Positions 1-11,132 of a stretch of 64,000 nucleotides of DNA are shown in pieces. The stretch is taken from assembly GCA_030272585.1 (NCBI GenBank), contig BSYQ01000001.1:1860001-1924000 (forward strand), written 5' to 3'. Origin of the DNA: Bryopsis sp. KO-2023. Lineage: Eukaryota; Chlorophyta; Ulvophyceae; Bryopsidales; Bryopsidaceae. Made by a program: the position numbers and the translations under genes. Each line of letters begins with the position of its first letter. Position 1 is the first letter of the stretch. The notes under the pieces are model-generated. The model searched no databases, was not told the DNA's origin, and worked only from the letters and a program-made list of their open reading frames with translations.

Positions 1-1580
1 TTCTTGTTGGATTTTTGAGATCAGTTGATGATGTGGAGAAGCATCTTGCTGTCGAGGTGCTTACAGTTTTGGCGGACAGGTGTCCATTGCATCAGCCTGA
101 GGTGGTCACTGAGGGCGCCGTTTCAGTTTTGGCTGAAATGCTGAACGACGCGGAACCCACTGCCTGCATGGCTGCTTACAATGTCCTGTCGAAATTGGCG
201 AACAGTGAAATGTCTGCAGTAGTTGGGTCGATGGCGTCCATCAGTGCACCAATCCTCCTGAAAACGCTGGAGGGGCCCAACCCTGCTCACAGCAAGGAGG
301 CTGCTGCCAGAGTCGTTGATTCGATCGCATCGACTGCGGAAGGAAAGGAGGTGCTTCTTAACCATGGGGGGATGCCCCTACTTATGAAGGTAATCCACAG
401 CAGCCCAATCGCAAAATTCAGCAGAAATATATTGTCTATATATGTATATACTGTCTTCAAAAAGGAAACCTTGGAAATCTGAGCGCAGTGAATGAAATCA
501 GTTGTTGGGCCTGTCAGAGATTGCAGAGGGTATTTCTTTTTTTTCTGGAATTCAAGTGTGTGTTTGGGGGCATTGCAGGTGATGGAAAATGGTGAAACAT
601 ATGAAATCAAAAAGATGGCTGGAAACGCAGTGACGAAGCTGGCCAAGAAGGACCAAAAAGCCCATGTGAATCTGGCTGGATCAGGGGCTTTCGGCACTTT
701 GGTGCAGTTGTTACAGTCAGCCAGTTCGCGCAGGAGAACGGAAGTGTTGCAACACGACGTGAGTTGATACAGAAGTGGGATTTGTGTGTTTGTGTGGAAT
801 TGAGTTTTACAAGAAAGAATGTCAGACAAGCTGGGCACCACGAAAGTGCCCGCGCGACTTTTGGCTGTGTGTGTGTGTGTTTTCTCTGCTCCAGCCCGAA
901 AATTATGATTTGACCGGGTGGATAGTGAGCTGAAATGTACGTGCAATGTTGGACAGGCCCCTGGAGACCTCGAAGATCAACCGCTTGATGCGCAATCTCG
1001 GTCCGTGGGATCTTTGCAAGCGTTGCAACACCTCCAAGCTTCGACTGCTGGTCAAAGACAAGGTGGAAGTTTCAAGACCTTCCACAACACGATGGCCCCG
1101 ACGTTGTTGTCCCAGTCGCCGCTCCCTGTTGTGCCAGAGTCGGCCGCCGAGGAGAGCGACTGCGAGGGCTCCATTTCCTGGGAAGGTTCGGAGCCTCGTC
1201 GCAGTTTGGACGATACCGCCAGCCATGGCAGTGGGGGCATGAGTGCCCTCCCTACGCACGTGACGACTCCGCTGCCAGCATCATCGGCAGCGTCGAGGCT
1301 GCGTGCTCTGCCTGGTTTGGCTGGCATCAGTGCAGCACTGGAGAATGCCCAGGGCCAAGCAAGCTCAGCAAATTCCACCGAGTCGAATGACAGCGAATCT
1401 GGGGAGAAGGTGAAAGGGTTGGTAGACATCCTGCGAATGGGGAGCGGGTCAGGAAGAGAGCAGGCCGCCGCAAGACTTCGCAGCCTGGCTCAGGGGGACA
1501 AATTAACGAAACTCGAGCTGGTTAAGGCGGGGGCCGTACCGCTCATGGTGGAGCTCCTTCAATCAAAATCTTTCCATTAA
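1..1580 (+). CDS. Armadillo-repeat protein, 5' end missing
   Basis: The gene is partial: the reading frame is open from the window edge, so the true start lies to the left. Proposed exons are 3-389, 579-758 and 957-1580, all joined in phase 0 with gt...ag introns. Exons 1 and 2 carry helical repeats typical of plant ARM proteins (VVTEGAVSVLAEMLND, GGMPLLMK, VMENGETYEIKKMAGNAV). Exon 3 opens with a Ser/Ala-rich low-complexity stretch and returns to an ARM-like segment (GLVDILRMGSGSGREQAAAR, VKAGAVPLMVELLQ) before the stop. ARM repeats form a superhelical protein-binding scaffold, so the partner and pathway cannot be read from sequence. The intron 2 acceptor is the weakest part; a separate mini-exon near 895 is possible. 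The repeat class is clear, the function unknown. Confidence 0.7.
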
Positions 1581-4500
1581 TGCGCCTGTTTAATTTTGCG
1601 CTGATCGAATTTTTGCATCTCGTGCAGACGATCGATGCCTGTTGCCCGAGACGATATAAAATCAAAAAAAAAAAAGAAGAAGAAGAACTAGTGTAACCTT
1701 GCAATTTGATAGTGGAGGTTTCGGAGGGTGAGGGGGGTGGGGGTTGGGCAGGGAGGGCTGGGTTTTGATTTTTGGGAATGAGGGGTTGGGAGGGGGGTTG
1801 GGGGGGGAAAAAAAGGTTTGGGGGTGAGAAAAGAAAAGAAAAAAAAATGTGGGGTTGGGGAAGGGTGCCAGTTCTGAAGGTGCATCGGAGTAATCCTTGC
1901 GCCTGGAACTTTCAACCTGGGGTGCTTTTCTTTGGAATAAGACTCAATTGCTCGAGTCTTGGGCGGTCCTGGGCCGTCGATGCGGTGTCTGTGATTGAAA
2001 AGAAAGAACACTCCTGGAATAAGTGAGGAGAGACAGGGCTGGTTGCCCGATTTATCGCAATATAGTGTCTGGTATTTACACACAAGTGGCAGGACTTTGG
2101 AGATAAAAGCTGCTTTTGAATTGAAAGAGCCTTTTCAACCCTGCGACCCTGTTTTTAATGATGCAAGCAAACGAACTGGGGTTTTTGGGGGCCTTCATCA
2201 AGGGGGAGTGGTTGTTTAATTAAAACAGAAAACAAAAAGGGGGCAAAAAAAAAAAGAAAAAGAGGACGAACAACAAAACATTGTGGGTGATTTTGGGGGG
2301 AAAAGGGGAGGGGGGAAAATGTGGGAAAGGCCGGGGATCGAGGTTGCTGCCAGCGTTGAGGGCCACATGTGCTCGAAAAAAAAGGAAAAAAAAAAGAAGG
2401 GAAAAAAAAAGAAAAAAAAAGAGAGAGAGACAGAGAGAAATTTTACAACAAAAAGAGGGTCAAACTGATGGCACGGTTTTTTCTAGAATGCAAAAGCGTG
2501 GAAGAGAATTTTCTTGTAAATTATTTTTGAGATTAGCGTTCGACACGCCCGGCAAGGGATCGGAGTTGTTGCAGATTTCTTAACCCCGAATATTAGTTTT
2601 ACCAAAAAAAAAAGAAGAGGGGAAAAAAAAGTGAGAGGTCGTATTTTGGCCAAGTGCAGATCAAAGAGAGGAAAAAGGGTCAAAAGAGCAACTGAATTAA
2701 AGAAGCAGAAAAAAAAAAGAAGAAAAGAAAAAAAAAGAGAGAGAGAGCATATGTCTTTCGTCGTTGGCTTTTATGAGTATTGTGGTTGGGGGGCAAAAGA
2801 AGAGGAGAAGAAAAAAAAAAAGGAAAGAGAGGGTGTGGAACGTATTGCTTGTGGTGTTTTTTTTTTGTTTTTGTTTTATGTTTTTTTTTTCTTAAATGAG
2901 GCTGGCGGGCGCGCAGCATGGAAAAAAAGGATTGTGCAGGTATGGCTCTTTGTTTTTGTGCCCTGTTTGTGCCGCTTGTTATGATATTGCAATTGTAACG
3001 AAAAGAAGGAAGAGGGGGTGAATCTAGTACGCTTGGGGGTTTCTCTCGTTTCTCTATTTTGGGAGGGAGTGGGGGGTTTGGGAGTGTTCAATACAAAAAA
3101 GGGGGGGGTTTGGGGGCAGACACCAAAAAAAAAATTGCACAGAAATTGGAGGGCAAAAAAAAAAAAGAGGGGGGAGATCGGTATTTTGGATTGTTTGAGA
3201 AAAAAAGAAAGGAAGAAGCGAAAAGAGAAAAGTAACAAGTTGGATGGAAACGGAAAAGGAATTTGTTGTGTGGATGGAGAAAGGGGGGGTGGGGCGGAGG
3301 GGTTGTGGAAGTGGGAAATGATGGGTTTGATAAAAAAGTATCTGGGGATGATATTGTTGTTTTAAATTTGACCTTGCGTTACCTCAATGTGCCCAGTGGG
3401 AGGGGTGCCTTTTTATTTGTGAATGAAGGTTTGCCAAGGTTTTCCTGAGAGCAGTAGAGACACCAAAGAAAAGAGAATTCTAATGCGTTTTTTTTTTTTT
3501 TTTTAAATACAGTAGAGACTGGATCACAGAGAAGCACAGCAACAAAAAAAAAAAAATAGAGGAAAAAAAGAGGGCAAAAGATAAGGCGAAAACCGAACCA
3601 GAGATTTTTCTAGCAATATTTTTTTTTCTTTCAATTTTTGATTTGGCACGCCTCATTGCATGGGGGTGCGTTCCGTTTTGTAGATCTGTTGGGGTAATTT
3701 AGGGGACCTTTTTTTTTTCATCTTTTTTCTTTTTTAAAGAGAGAGATCAATTTACCATGGATGGCCGACTTTTGTTGGGAACAAACCAAAAAAAGAGAAG
3801 AAAAAAAGATAGCCATGGCCTCCACCTTTTTTTTTTTAAGAAGGGGGGACAAAGAAGAGGAAAAAAAAAAGGAGAGTACGAGAAAATCATTGAGAGATTC
3901 AGAGCGACTTTTTCGATTTCAACTGTTTGAAAGGAAGGGGGAAGGGAAAAAAAAAAGAAAAAGGAGGAAAAAAAAAAAGGAAAGAAAAGAAGAAAATTAG
4001 CTTTTGCCAAAAGAAATGCTCCCAGTCGAAAGATTGAAAAAAAAAAAAACGAAAAAAAGAAAACCCAAAAAAAAAAAACACCGGTGAGCTTTTGAAAAAC
4101 AGAAAGAAACGATTTTCTCTTGGTTTCATTTTTCTTTTTTTGATAATTCTTTTCTTTTCTTTTTTTTTTTTTTTTTTGGAATCGGAAAACTATTCTAGGC
4201 TGACATCAAGCAACTTAGACAGTAGTTCATGGATGCAAACGGTGGAATTATAATTTCAGTGCTGTATCAGTGTGGGAAGGACTCTCCCTTTGATCTAACA
4301 TCTGGGACCTTGCCGGCGAACGAGTTGGGAGTGTAAAACAAACTGTGGTTTTGATGGGTTCTTTCTGGAATATTGCTGGTGTATTGTTAAACTTTTTTTT
4401 TACATTTTATTTTATCAATTTTTTTGGGTGATGATGATGAACTGTGCTGGTGGGTGTCGATGTTGTGAATGAAAAAAAAAATCTGCGCCACGCAGTTCCC

Positions 4501-4929
4501 TGATGTATCTTGGCCGCTTTTCCTTTTCGAGTTGTGTGTGTGTGTGTGGAAAGTCGGTTTTTTACAGACTCATTTTCCAATGATTCAAGTGCTCAAATCA
4601 GAACCTCCCCCAATTCCAGCGTCACCCATTTTGCAAGAAAGAAAGACGAAAATGTCGACGGGGCACCACATTTTCTTGCAAAGCGAGAATTGATTGGGCC
4701 GTGCAGGGGCGATTGCGTAAGCGGATATGGCCACGTGAATCCCCGATATGAAAAGTGCACCGCTGAAAGCACGAGCGGGCTGACTTTTACCACGGCAGCA
4801 GTCTTTTCTGTGCCAAAGGGCAAGCGGGATAGGAACGCCAGAAAGCGACCTTTTGGAACGCTCGTTTAGGAAAGGGTGGCACTTTTGCCGACCTTTATTC
4901 TGGCGTCGCCCACTCTTAACGAGAGGACT
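1581..4929. other. Gene-free, purine- and homopolymer-rich interval
   Basis: No supportable gene is seen in these 3.3 kb. The + strand is strongly purine-rich from about 1660 to 4100, with many runs of 8-15 A, G-rich blocks near 1730-1850 and 3050-3300, and some T runs. Short open frames here are Lys/Arg- or Phe-rich artefacts of the homopolymers. The last few hundred bases are balanced in composition and probably hold the 5' leader of the Dof gene. Confidence 0.7.
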
Positions 4930-7775
4930 ATGGAAAGCCGCGCTGAGAACGGGGTGAGTGGTGGAGGGGTGTTGTGCCACCTCCCAGGTGAGCGTATCGA
5001 AAGTGATACGGAAAGCGTCTTTATTTTTCTTTTTAACGGAAGAGTGAGGCCTTTTTATATTTCGGTGTCCAGGACAACCCTGCAGCCGCCGGTTGGACCC
5101 CTCACGAGATATTACGGGAGCCTGGTGGGCCTGATGGGGCACCTGCATCGGAAAGCTCATCCGGCGAGTGCGCTTCGGGGGAAGGAAAAGGTTCCGAAGT
5201 GCACGACATCGAGCAATCCGCTCTGGACCGGCAGGAAAGCGGAGAGGAGAAGCGAGGTAGAAAGCGCGAGTGGGAAAACGATGGTGGACAACTCACCAAC
5301 GGAGATAAAAAGGCTGCTCGAGGGACTCAGCGAGTCAAGCTCCCCCGGCCGGAGGGAGGAGTGAGCTGCCCTCGCTGTGGCAGCGACGACACCAAGTTTT
5401 GTTACTACAACAATTACAACATAAAGCAGCCACGCTATTTCTGCAAGGTGCGGAAAAGCGCAGGGTTTTTCTCACCATAAAATACGATTATTTACCGTGC
5501 TTTTATTCACGGTGTTGTTTTCGCTCTTTTTTTTTTTTGGACGACGACACGTACGTCAAGATAAAGTTGCTTTTTCCCGTACCTTTTTTTTTTTCTGAGG
5601 GATTTCTATTTTTGTCCCTTGTTTTTTTGTACTTGCAGACTTGCCAAAGGTACTGGACAGTGGGAGGGACCCTGAGAAATGTGCCCATAGGGTCGGGCAG
5701 GCGAAAAAGCAAAACTCCAACTGGCAAAGAGCAAGAAAAATCGGTGCTGTCTGGCCTGGAGGGTGTCCCACCCCATCCTGGACTCAGCATTTTCCGAAAC
5801 GCTCTGGACCCCTTGTTCGCTTACGGTGGAATGGTGTCTGGGAAAGGTCACCCTCTTGCACCAGCCTTTCCTTTCCCTTGTGTGCCGATAGACTCCACTG
5901 TGCCTGCCTTGGTCCAGGCCGGGGCTGTGCAGCAAGCCACCATAGGAACCGACCTCCTCCCCAACCACAACCAAGGGCTAAAAGTGGAGCTCGAGGAGGG
6001 GGCTCAACCGCCCTTGTCTATGTGTTTGGATAAGGCCACCACCAGCGAGGTTCACTCGGATAGAAACGCTCTGGAAAAGGCTGGGGGAATCGCAGAGGAT
6101 GGGAGCGTTGATGGTCGCAGGCTTAAAATGAAAACTGCATCCAAGGGTGCTGTGAAGGCGGTTGTGGGTGGGGCTAATTTCCAGCAATACAGACCTGCTG
6201 TCAGCTCATCAAGTGCCCCTAGGAGCCCATCAGCTCAAGCCCCTACATCACAAGCTCCAGATTTAGCACAACTGACCAACGCTTGGATGAACGGACCTTG
6301 GCAACTCATGAATCAAAATCCTCAACAAGCTGCAGACACCAGACGAGGAACGGCTGTGGGCCATGTCTCCCAGGTTCCTTCGAATTCAATGCCCGTTGGC
6401 TACAAAGGTCAGGGGGAAAAGGATCAATCAATTGCAAATCCAACCGGAAATGGCGAGACTGATTGGTTCAGTCTGGCGGCTGCAGCTGCCGTCAATCAGC
6501 AGATGGCTGCCGTGATGGCAGCCGCCGGTGCAATTGGGGTGAACGCTGCGAATGCGGCAATGGGAGGAAATCCTACGACAGCAGCCTCCGGGACATCTCC
6601 AGAGTTCCTTTTGCTTGCACAGCAAGCTCAGACGGCTCAGGCCGCCCAGATCCAGGCTCATGTCCAAGCCCAGGCCCAGGCGCAAGCCCAAGTGCAAGCC
6701 CAGGCTCAAGCCCAGGCACAAGCTCAGGCGCAGGCTCAGGCGCAGGCACAGGCTCAAGCCCAGGCCCAAGCTCAGGCGCAGGCTCAGGCAGTGCATGCCC
6801 AAGTGCAAGCTCAGGCTCATGTACAGGAGCAAGCCGTTCAAGCGGCACAGGCTGCACAAGCAACATTGAGAATGCAAGCTGCCATAGCCGGTCACAACCA
6901 TCTCCCCTATTGGCCAGGAATGTGGAATCCTTACGGATATTGGGCTGCTGCATCAGCCAGGTGGGGATTGTATTCAGATGTAGCCAAACAAGAAAACAAG
7001 CATCGCTAAACAAATCTCTGGTGGAACTGTATGAGGGACAGCAAGAAATTGACACGATTGTGAGCGAGGATTCTATTTTCAGCCAACAGTCGGGTTCTTT
7101 TGGTGATTCAGGGGCAATTGGAATAACATGGAACCTACTGGAGGCCCTTCTGGGAGTGGAGGGACATACACAACAAGTGCTGATGCCCAGTCCATGCAGA
7201 TAACCCAGGGCAGCCCACTCACTCCACGCATCCCAACTGCACAAACAGCCCAGGTGCAACAAGCTAGCCCGACTTCAGCTAGGCCCAGCCACCCTCAAAC
7301 AGCTGCCCCTGCAAACAGTCAAGTTGTGCATCCTTCCCAGTCATTGTCATTTAACAATCCCAACACCCCTGCAACGAACGCAGCACCAACAACCACGGTC
7401 CAGAAGGTTTCTGTGGCTCCGAGTGGGACTTCCACAACAGCGTTATCTCAAAATCAAGTCTGCACCAATGGATTGAGTGTTCCGGGGGCAGGTTTGATGG
7501 GGGTGAATCCGTGGATGCAGGTGCCTGGGTTTGGCATGGGATGGGGAAGTGGTACTGCCAATGCAAGCATGCCTGCCCCGTTCAATGGCTGGATGGGGGC
7601 CATGGCGATGGGTGCGTTTCCTCCCCAGATGAATTCCCAAATGGCAGCTCTTCAATCTGCAGTGTTCCCTCAGCTGAGCCAAGTGGTTCAGGGGATGAAT
7701 GGTGGTGCAAACAATGATGATAGTGTCCAGTCAGGTAATAGAGGCGGGACGGCAGGAAATTTGGACCATGAGTAA
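4930..7775 (+). CDS. Dof-type zinc-finger transcription factor
   Basis: Plant-lineage nuclear DNA-binding protein that in this family recognises AAAG-core sites. Exons are 4930-4953, 5073-5447, 5639-6960 and 7112-7775; phases match at every junction and give 794 aa. The Dof domain spans about residues 107-158: [18 protein letters not shown], then QPRYFCK, joined across intron 2 to [18 protein letters not shown] and SGRRKSK, so all four zinc-ligand cysteines (CX2C...CX2C) are present. The rest is low-complexity activation-type sequence: an Ala/Gln region, a Gln-Ala repeat at about residues 472-518, and a Thr/Pro/Gly/Met-rich tail (FGMGWGSG). Green algae usually have few Dof genes, often CDF-like; membership of that subgroup is inference. 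The start is the first ATG in frame, followed by only eight codons before intron 1. Dof identity is near certain. Confidence 0.95.
6653..6830 (+). repeat. Coding hexanucleotide-type Gln-Ala repeat
   Basis: An imperfect tandem array of CAG/CAA + GCN codon pairs encodes an alternating Gln-Ala stretch (with a few Val and His) inside the Dof gene. Synonymous interruptions (CAG/CAA, GCT/GCC/GCG/GCA) show it is not a freshly expanded pure microsatellite. Confidence 0.9.
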
Positions 7776-9399
7776 CCCTTGTGCAATCGCTTTTCGTCCG
7801 CAAGCCCCCCGAAAGGAGTTTGAGAAACTGTTGGGGGGAAGAGTGACAATGCACTAGGGATATCTATGTTTGAAGTTGAGCAGTGGTGGATTAGGAATGC
7901 TGTCGCAGGGTTTCTTTCTCGATTTTACCTTTGTTTTTTCACAAGTCTTAGGTGATTTGAGTTGTTTTCGAGGGAAAAGGAGAAGAAAAGTGGTGCATCA
8001 AAAAATTCTCTTTTTCTTCTTTGGGAAAGGGAAGGAAAAGGAAAGCGGTGCATCAATTTTTGTTTTTTTTCCTTTTGGGCTTTTTTGATCTGCGAAGGGA
8101 GAGAGTGCTGAATTTTTTGTTTTTTCTTTTGTGTTTGTGTTGGTAGCAGTCTAGAGAGTATGGAAGTGGATTTGGGAGAAGATTTGAGAGTGTTTTCCTT
8201 TTTGGGGTTCTGGGGAGGGGGGGGTTGAAATGAGGTTAATTTCTTGGTGTAGCAAAAATGGTGTATTATGGTGATTTCTTTTTTTCACTTCTTTGTTTTT
8301 CTTTTGCTGTGGATGGGTAGGGGAGTGTAAGAATTTTGGAAGTTTAGGGAGAATTTTTGGGAAGAGTGCATTATTTTCTTGGAGGTATTTTTTAAATGTG
8401 CATTTTACGTGCAGCTTTTGCAGTTTTGATAACTCAGTATGGGGAAATAGGCACCTGCTGCTTGATATAAAATGTACAGAAATGGCACACAAGGACACCT
8501 TCGATTGAAAAATGCATATGGATGCTGAGAAACACTGAGAAACAAAAATGCGAATACTCCGCCCTACATTGAAATACAAACTCTAAAAGAAGTGGTGATA
8601 TGTTTGATCAGTCAGCAGGAATGGACAGACCAGTCCTATGTTGGAGTTCTGTATGTATGGCAGTTTTCTCTAAATGTTGATTCTTACATCCCATGCTGAT
8701 CTAATTTCCCTTGTTCATCCGCTTAAGAAAACCATCCCTGTGGTGATTTCCTTCTAAACATTCATTCAAATATACTAAGAAATTGATCCCCCCCTCCTAT
8801 ATCTTCTGTTTGAAACTTTTTTTATCCCTTTGTATTTTGGCCAAACCATTTCCTCACCTCTTGTGAGGAACCTCTAACATCCTCCCAAATTGTAATTGAA
8901 GACAAATAACACTCAATCTAATCATCTGTTATTTCCCTTTTATAATTCTGACCCTGACCCCCCTCCAAAAAAAAAAACCTTCATCATAAACCAAACATTT
9001 TGTTTTTCTTCCCTCAGCCACTGCCATCCTTTTTTTTTGAAAAATTCTTGTTCTTAACAGTAAAGACCCTTTCTTCCTCTTTCGATCCTGTTAAGAATGC
9101 TTCAGGGTGGCTGAACTGAAACGAAACTGCTGGTCACCATCCTTCAAGGGTAACTGGATTTTCTTCAGGTTTCCCCGACACTCGAACAGTTTCAGCCTTT
9201 TTTCGGTCCAGGGAAGCCTCTTCCCAGCTCGCTTAGAGCCGATGGCGGTGGAATGGTACCCACATGGAATAGAAGTCGCAAACGCAAACAAACGGCGGAA
9301 CTGGCGGCGCCAACGACAATGAACGGAATTATAGGGCATCGCAACAAAAGCAGACCTCAACTAGGACATCGATTGATGATCGTCGCGGTCCAAGCTCGT
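7776..9399. other. Intergenic interval downstream of the Dof gene
   Basis: This holds the probable Dof 3' untranslated region, then T-rich and mixed AT-rich sequence, up to the convergent minus-strand gene ending at 9400. Open frames are short and overlap on both strands without recognisable domains. No RNA gene or repeat element was recognised. Confidence 0.6.
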
Positions 9400-10038
9400 T
9401 CATTTTGTTCTCCTTCGCTTTTCCCGCTTTTGCTCCTCAGGTGCTTCGACATCCTCAATCGTCCTCTTCCTCTCGAACCTAATCAATTCCGAATTCGTAT
9501 ACTTCATTCGTCCCTCAGGAAATCGCCGCTTCACGCTCGTTCTGCCACTTGATTCCGTCGAATCCGAGGGAGCTCCGTATAACAGGTTCTTGATATCCTC
9601 GTTCCCCAACAGTTCAATTAGTCTTCGCGTCCTCTCCCCAATAGCTCCGTCGTTGATGAAGGAAAGGTCGAGTTTAGGAACAATCTCAGGTTTTCTCCGT
9701 TCATTCATGCGCGCTTCACCGGAAGGCAGATTGTAGTCTTCGAGCAGTTCGAACTCGAAGGCTACCTTCCAATCGCCACCACGACGAAAATGAATGAAAT
9801 CGTCCCTATTCCGCGGTCGATCCGTGACAGGCCCCTCCACCCCGGGTCGAACAAACCCCCCACCATCACCGGCCTGCTGAATCGAGGAGAAGACGGGTCG
9901 CTCGGGTTGTTGGAATCTCTCGAAAGTGTTTTCCTTCGACCCACCGAACTTGTCTCCCCTTAAGCTCCACGTCCCCGTCGGCGGCGGATGGAATTCCTTC
10001 TTCACCACGCGACTTTCTTTCTTTCCACTGCCTCCCAT
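9400..10038 (-). CDS. Small basic protein, unknown function
   Basis: Intronless minus-strand frame of 212 aa starting at the ATG at 10038 (MGGSGKKESRVVKKEF). A longer in-frame extension to 10197 exists, but this ATG begins the hydrophilic sequence. The protein is charged and largely disordered at the N-terminus, with a central conserved-looking segment (DFIHFRRGGDWKVAFEFELL, then KPEIVPKLDLSFINDGAIG and TRRLIELLGNEDIKNLLYG). The C-terminus is very basic (FERKRTIEDVEAPEEQKREK, RRRTK) and resembles a bipartite nuclear localisation signal. No family was recognised. A nuclear RNA- or chromatin-associated role is only a guess from the charge pattern. Confidence 0.6.
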   Translation of the reverse strand: MGGSGKKESRVVKKEFHPPPTGTWSLRGDKFGGSKENTFERFQQPERPVFSSIQQAGDGGGFVRPGVEGPVTDRPRNRDDFIHFRRGGDWKVAFEFELLEDYNLPSGEARMNERRKPEIVPKLDLSFINDGAIGERTRRLIELLGNEDIKNLLYGAPSDSTESSGRTSVKRRFPEGRMKYTNSELIRFERKRTIEDVEAPEEQKREKRRRTK

Positions 10039-11132
10039 TGTAACGCTCCACTCAAATACTCGGTCAGAAAAAACTTGCTTCAGACACTTAGTTGTCCAGA
10101 AAACAGAACGAGTGAAAGGCGATAAGGATTGCACTGAATTTATCGGCAATTGGTGATGGAGGAAATCGATTCGATTTACATAATTTTCGCTCAGCACTCT
10201 GGTACCTCAAACATGGTACTACCATACCAAAACGCAATTGAACATGGTGATCTGCTGAGAAATTCTACTTGATGGGGGGGTGGTTTTTTCCTCCTGCCAG
10301 ACTCTGTCCAAAGGCACCCTTAACCCACCCTTAAATGGAAACACTTGACTCTGCCGTTTGGTTGCTGTAAGTGTGGGGGGTGGTCGAAATTCTCGCGTGC
10401 AGGGTACCTAAACCCAGAGGTGCCCCATTGATCGGGGGAGCCAGGTTAGCATAAAACTCATATATTTTCACTGGCTCTTTTTCAAGCACCCAGGGAGAAA
10501 AGTTTGAAGTCCGAGAGGTTTCCAAGTGAGTATTCAGGTTCGCTCAAGGATTTCTGGGCAAAGCTGTCACAAGTTTTTGCTACCAACTTGGAAAGGATTC
10601 ATCTAACCACCCCATGAGGCAGGAATTATCACAAAGGTTAGGGGTCTGTAGGTTTCTGGATATAGGTGAGTGCCAGCCAGAACGAGATGCTGTTGGAACA
10701 AAATGAAGTGAATTGTGGTGTGGCAAAAATCTATTCCTAATGGGATAGCATGCAGGCCACCACAAAAAGAATAAAAAAAAGGCAGTATGGACAGCCAGCA
10801 ACAGGATTGGTCACCCACACAAGTTCCACATTTTTTTCCTTCATTTCGGAATCTTCCAAACATATTTATGTCTGGAAAATTGCGTTATAAAGCAATGACT
10901 GGATCAGCGCACTGGCCACCAACTTCTACCCAAACAGTGCACAATGCAGACAGCACTCGAGGAAAAACACACAATCAACTGGCCATCCGACCAAAAACAA
11001 TCCATGACATTCGCCTATGACAAACCCCCTCTCCCCCCCTCCCCCAAAACTCCCCTTGCGTTCTTGCCCATCAATTTAAACCCATGTTGCCCAACTACTG
11101 TACAAGAATCTGCCGATCCAATGGAAAGATTT
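10039..11132. other. Intergenic interval
   Basis: This lies between the start of the basic unknown protein (read leftwards) and the 3' end of VPS37. It holds only short overlapping frames on both strands with no recognisable domain, plus a few homopolymers. Part should be the 5' flank of the 9400-10038 gene and part the VPS37 3' untranslated region. Confidence 0.6.

Noticed and set aside
287-946. Minus-strand frame of 219 codons at the left end
   Set aside because: It runs across exons and introns of the ARM gene, whose spliced frame has recognisable repeats; this frame has none.
2281-4010. Lys-rich and Phe-rich frames in 2.3-4.1 kb
   Set aside because: They are translations of A and T runs and not credible proteins.
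4585-5160. Minus-strand frame of 191 codons
   Set aside because: It overlaps the Dof leader and first exons, has no domain, and contradicts the well-supported + gene.
6573-7262. Minus-strand frame of 229 codons opposite the Dof gene
   Set aside because: It is the antisense of the Gln-Ala repeat and shows only Leu/Glu/Pro repeats created by it.
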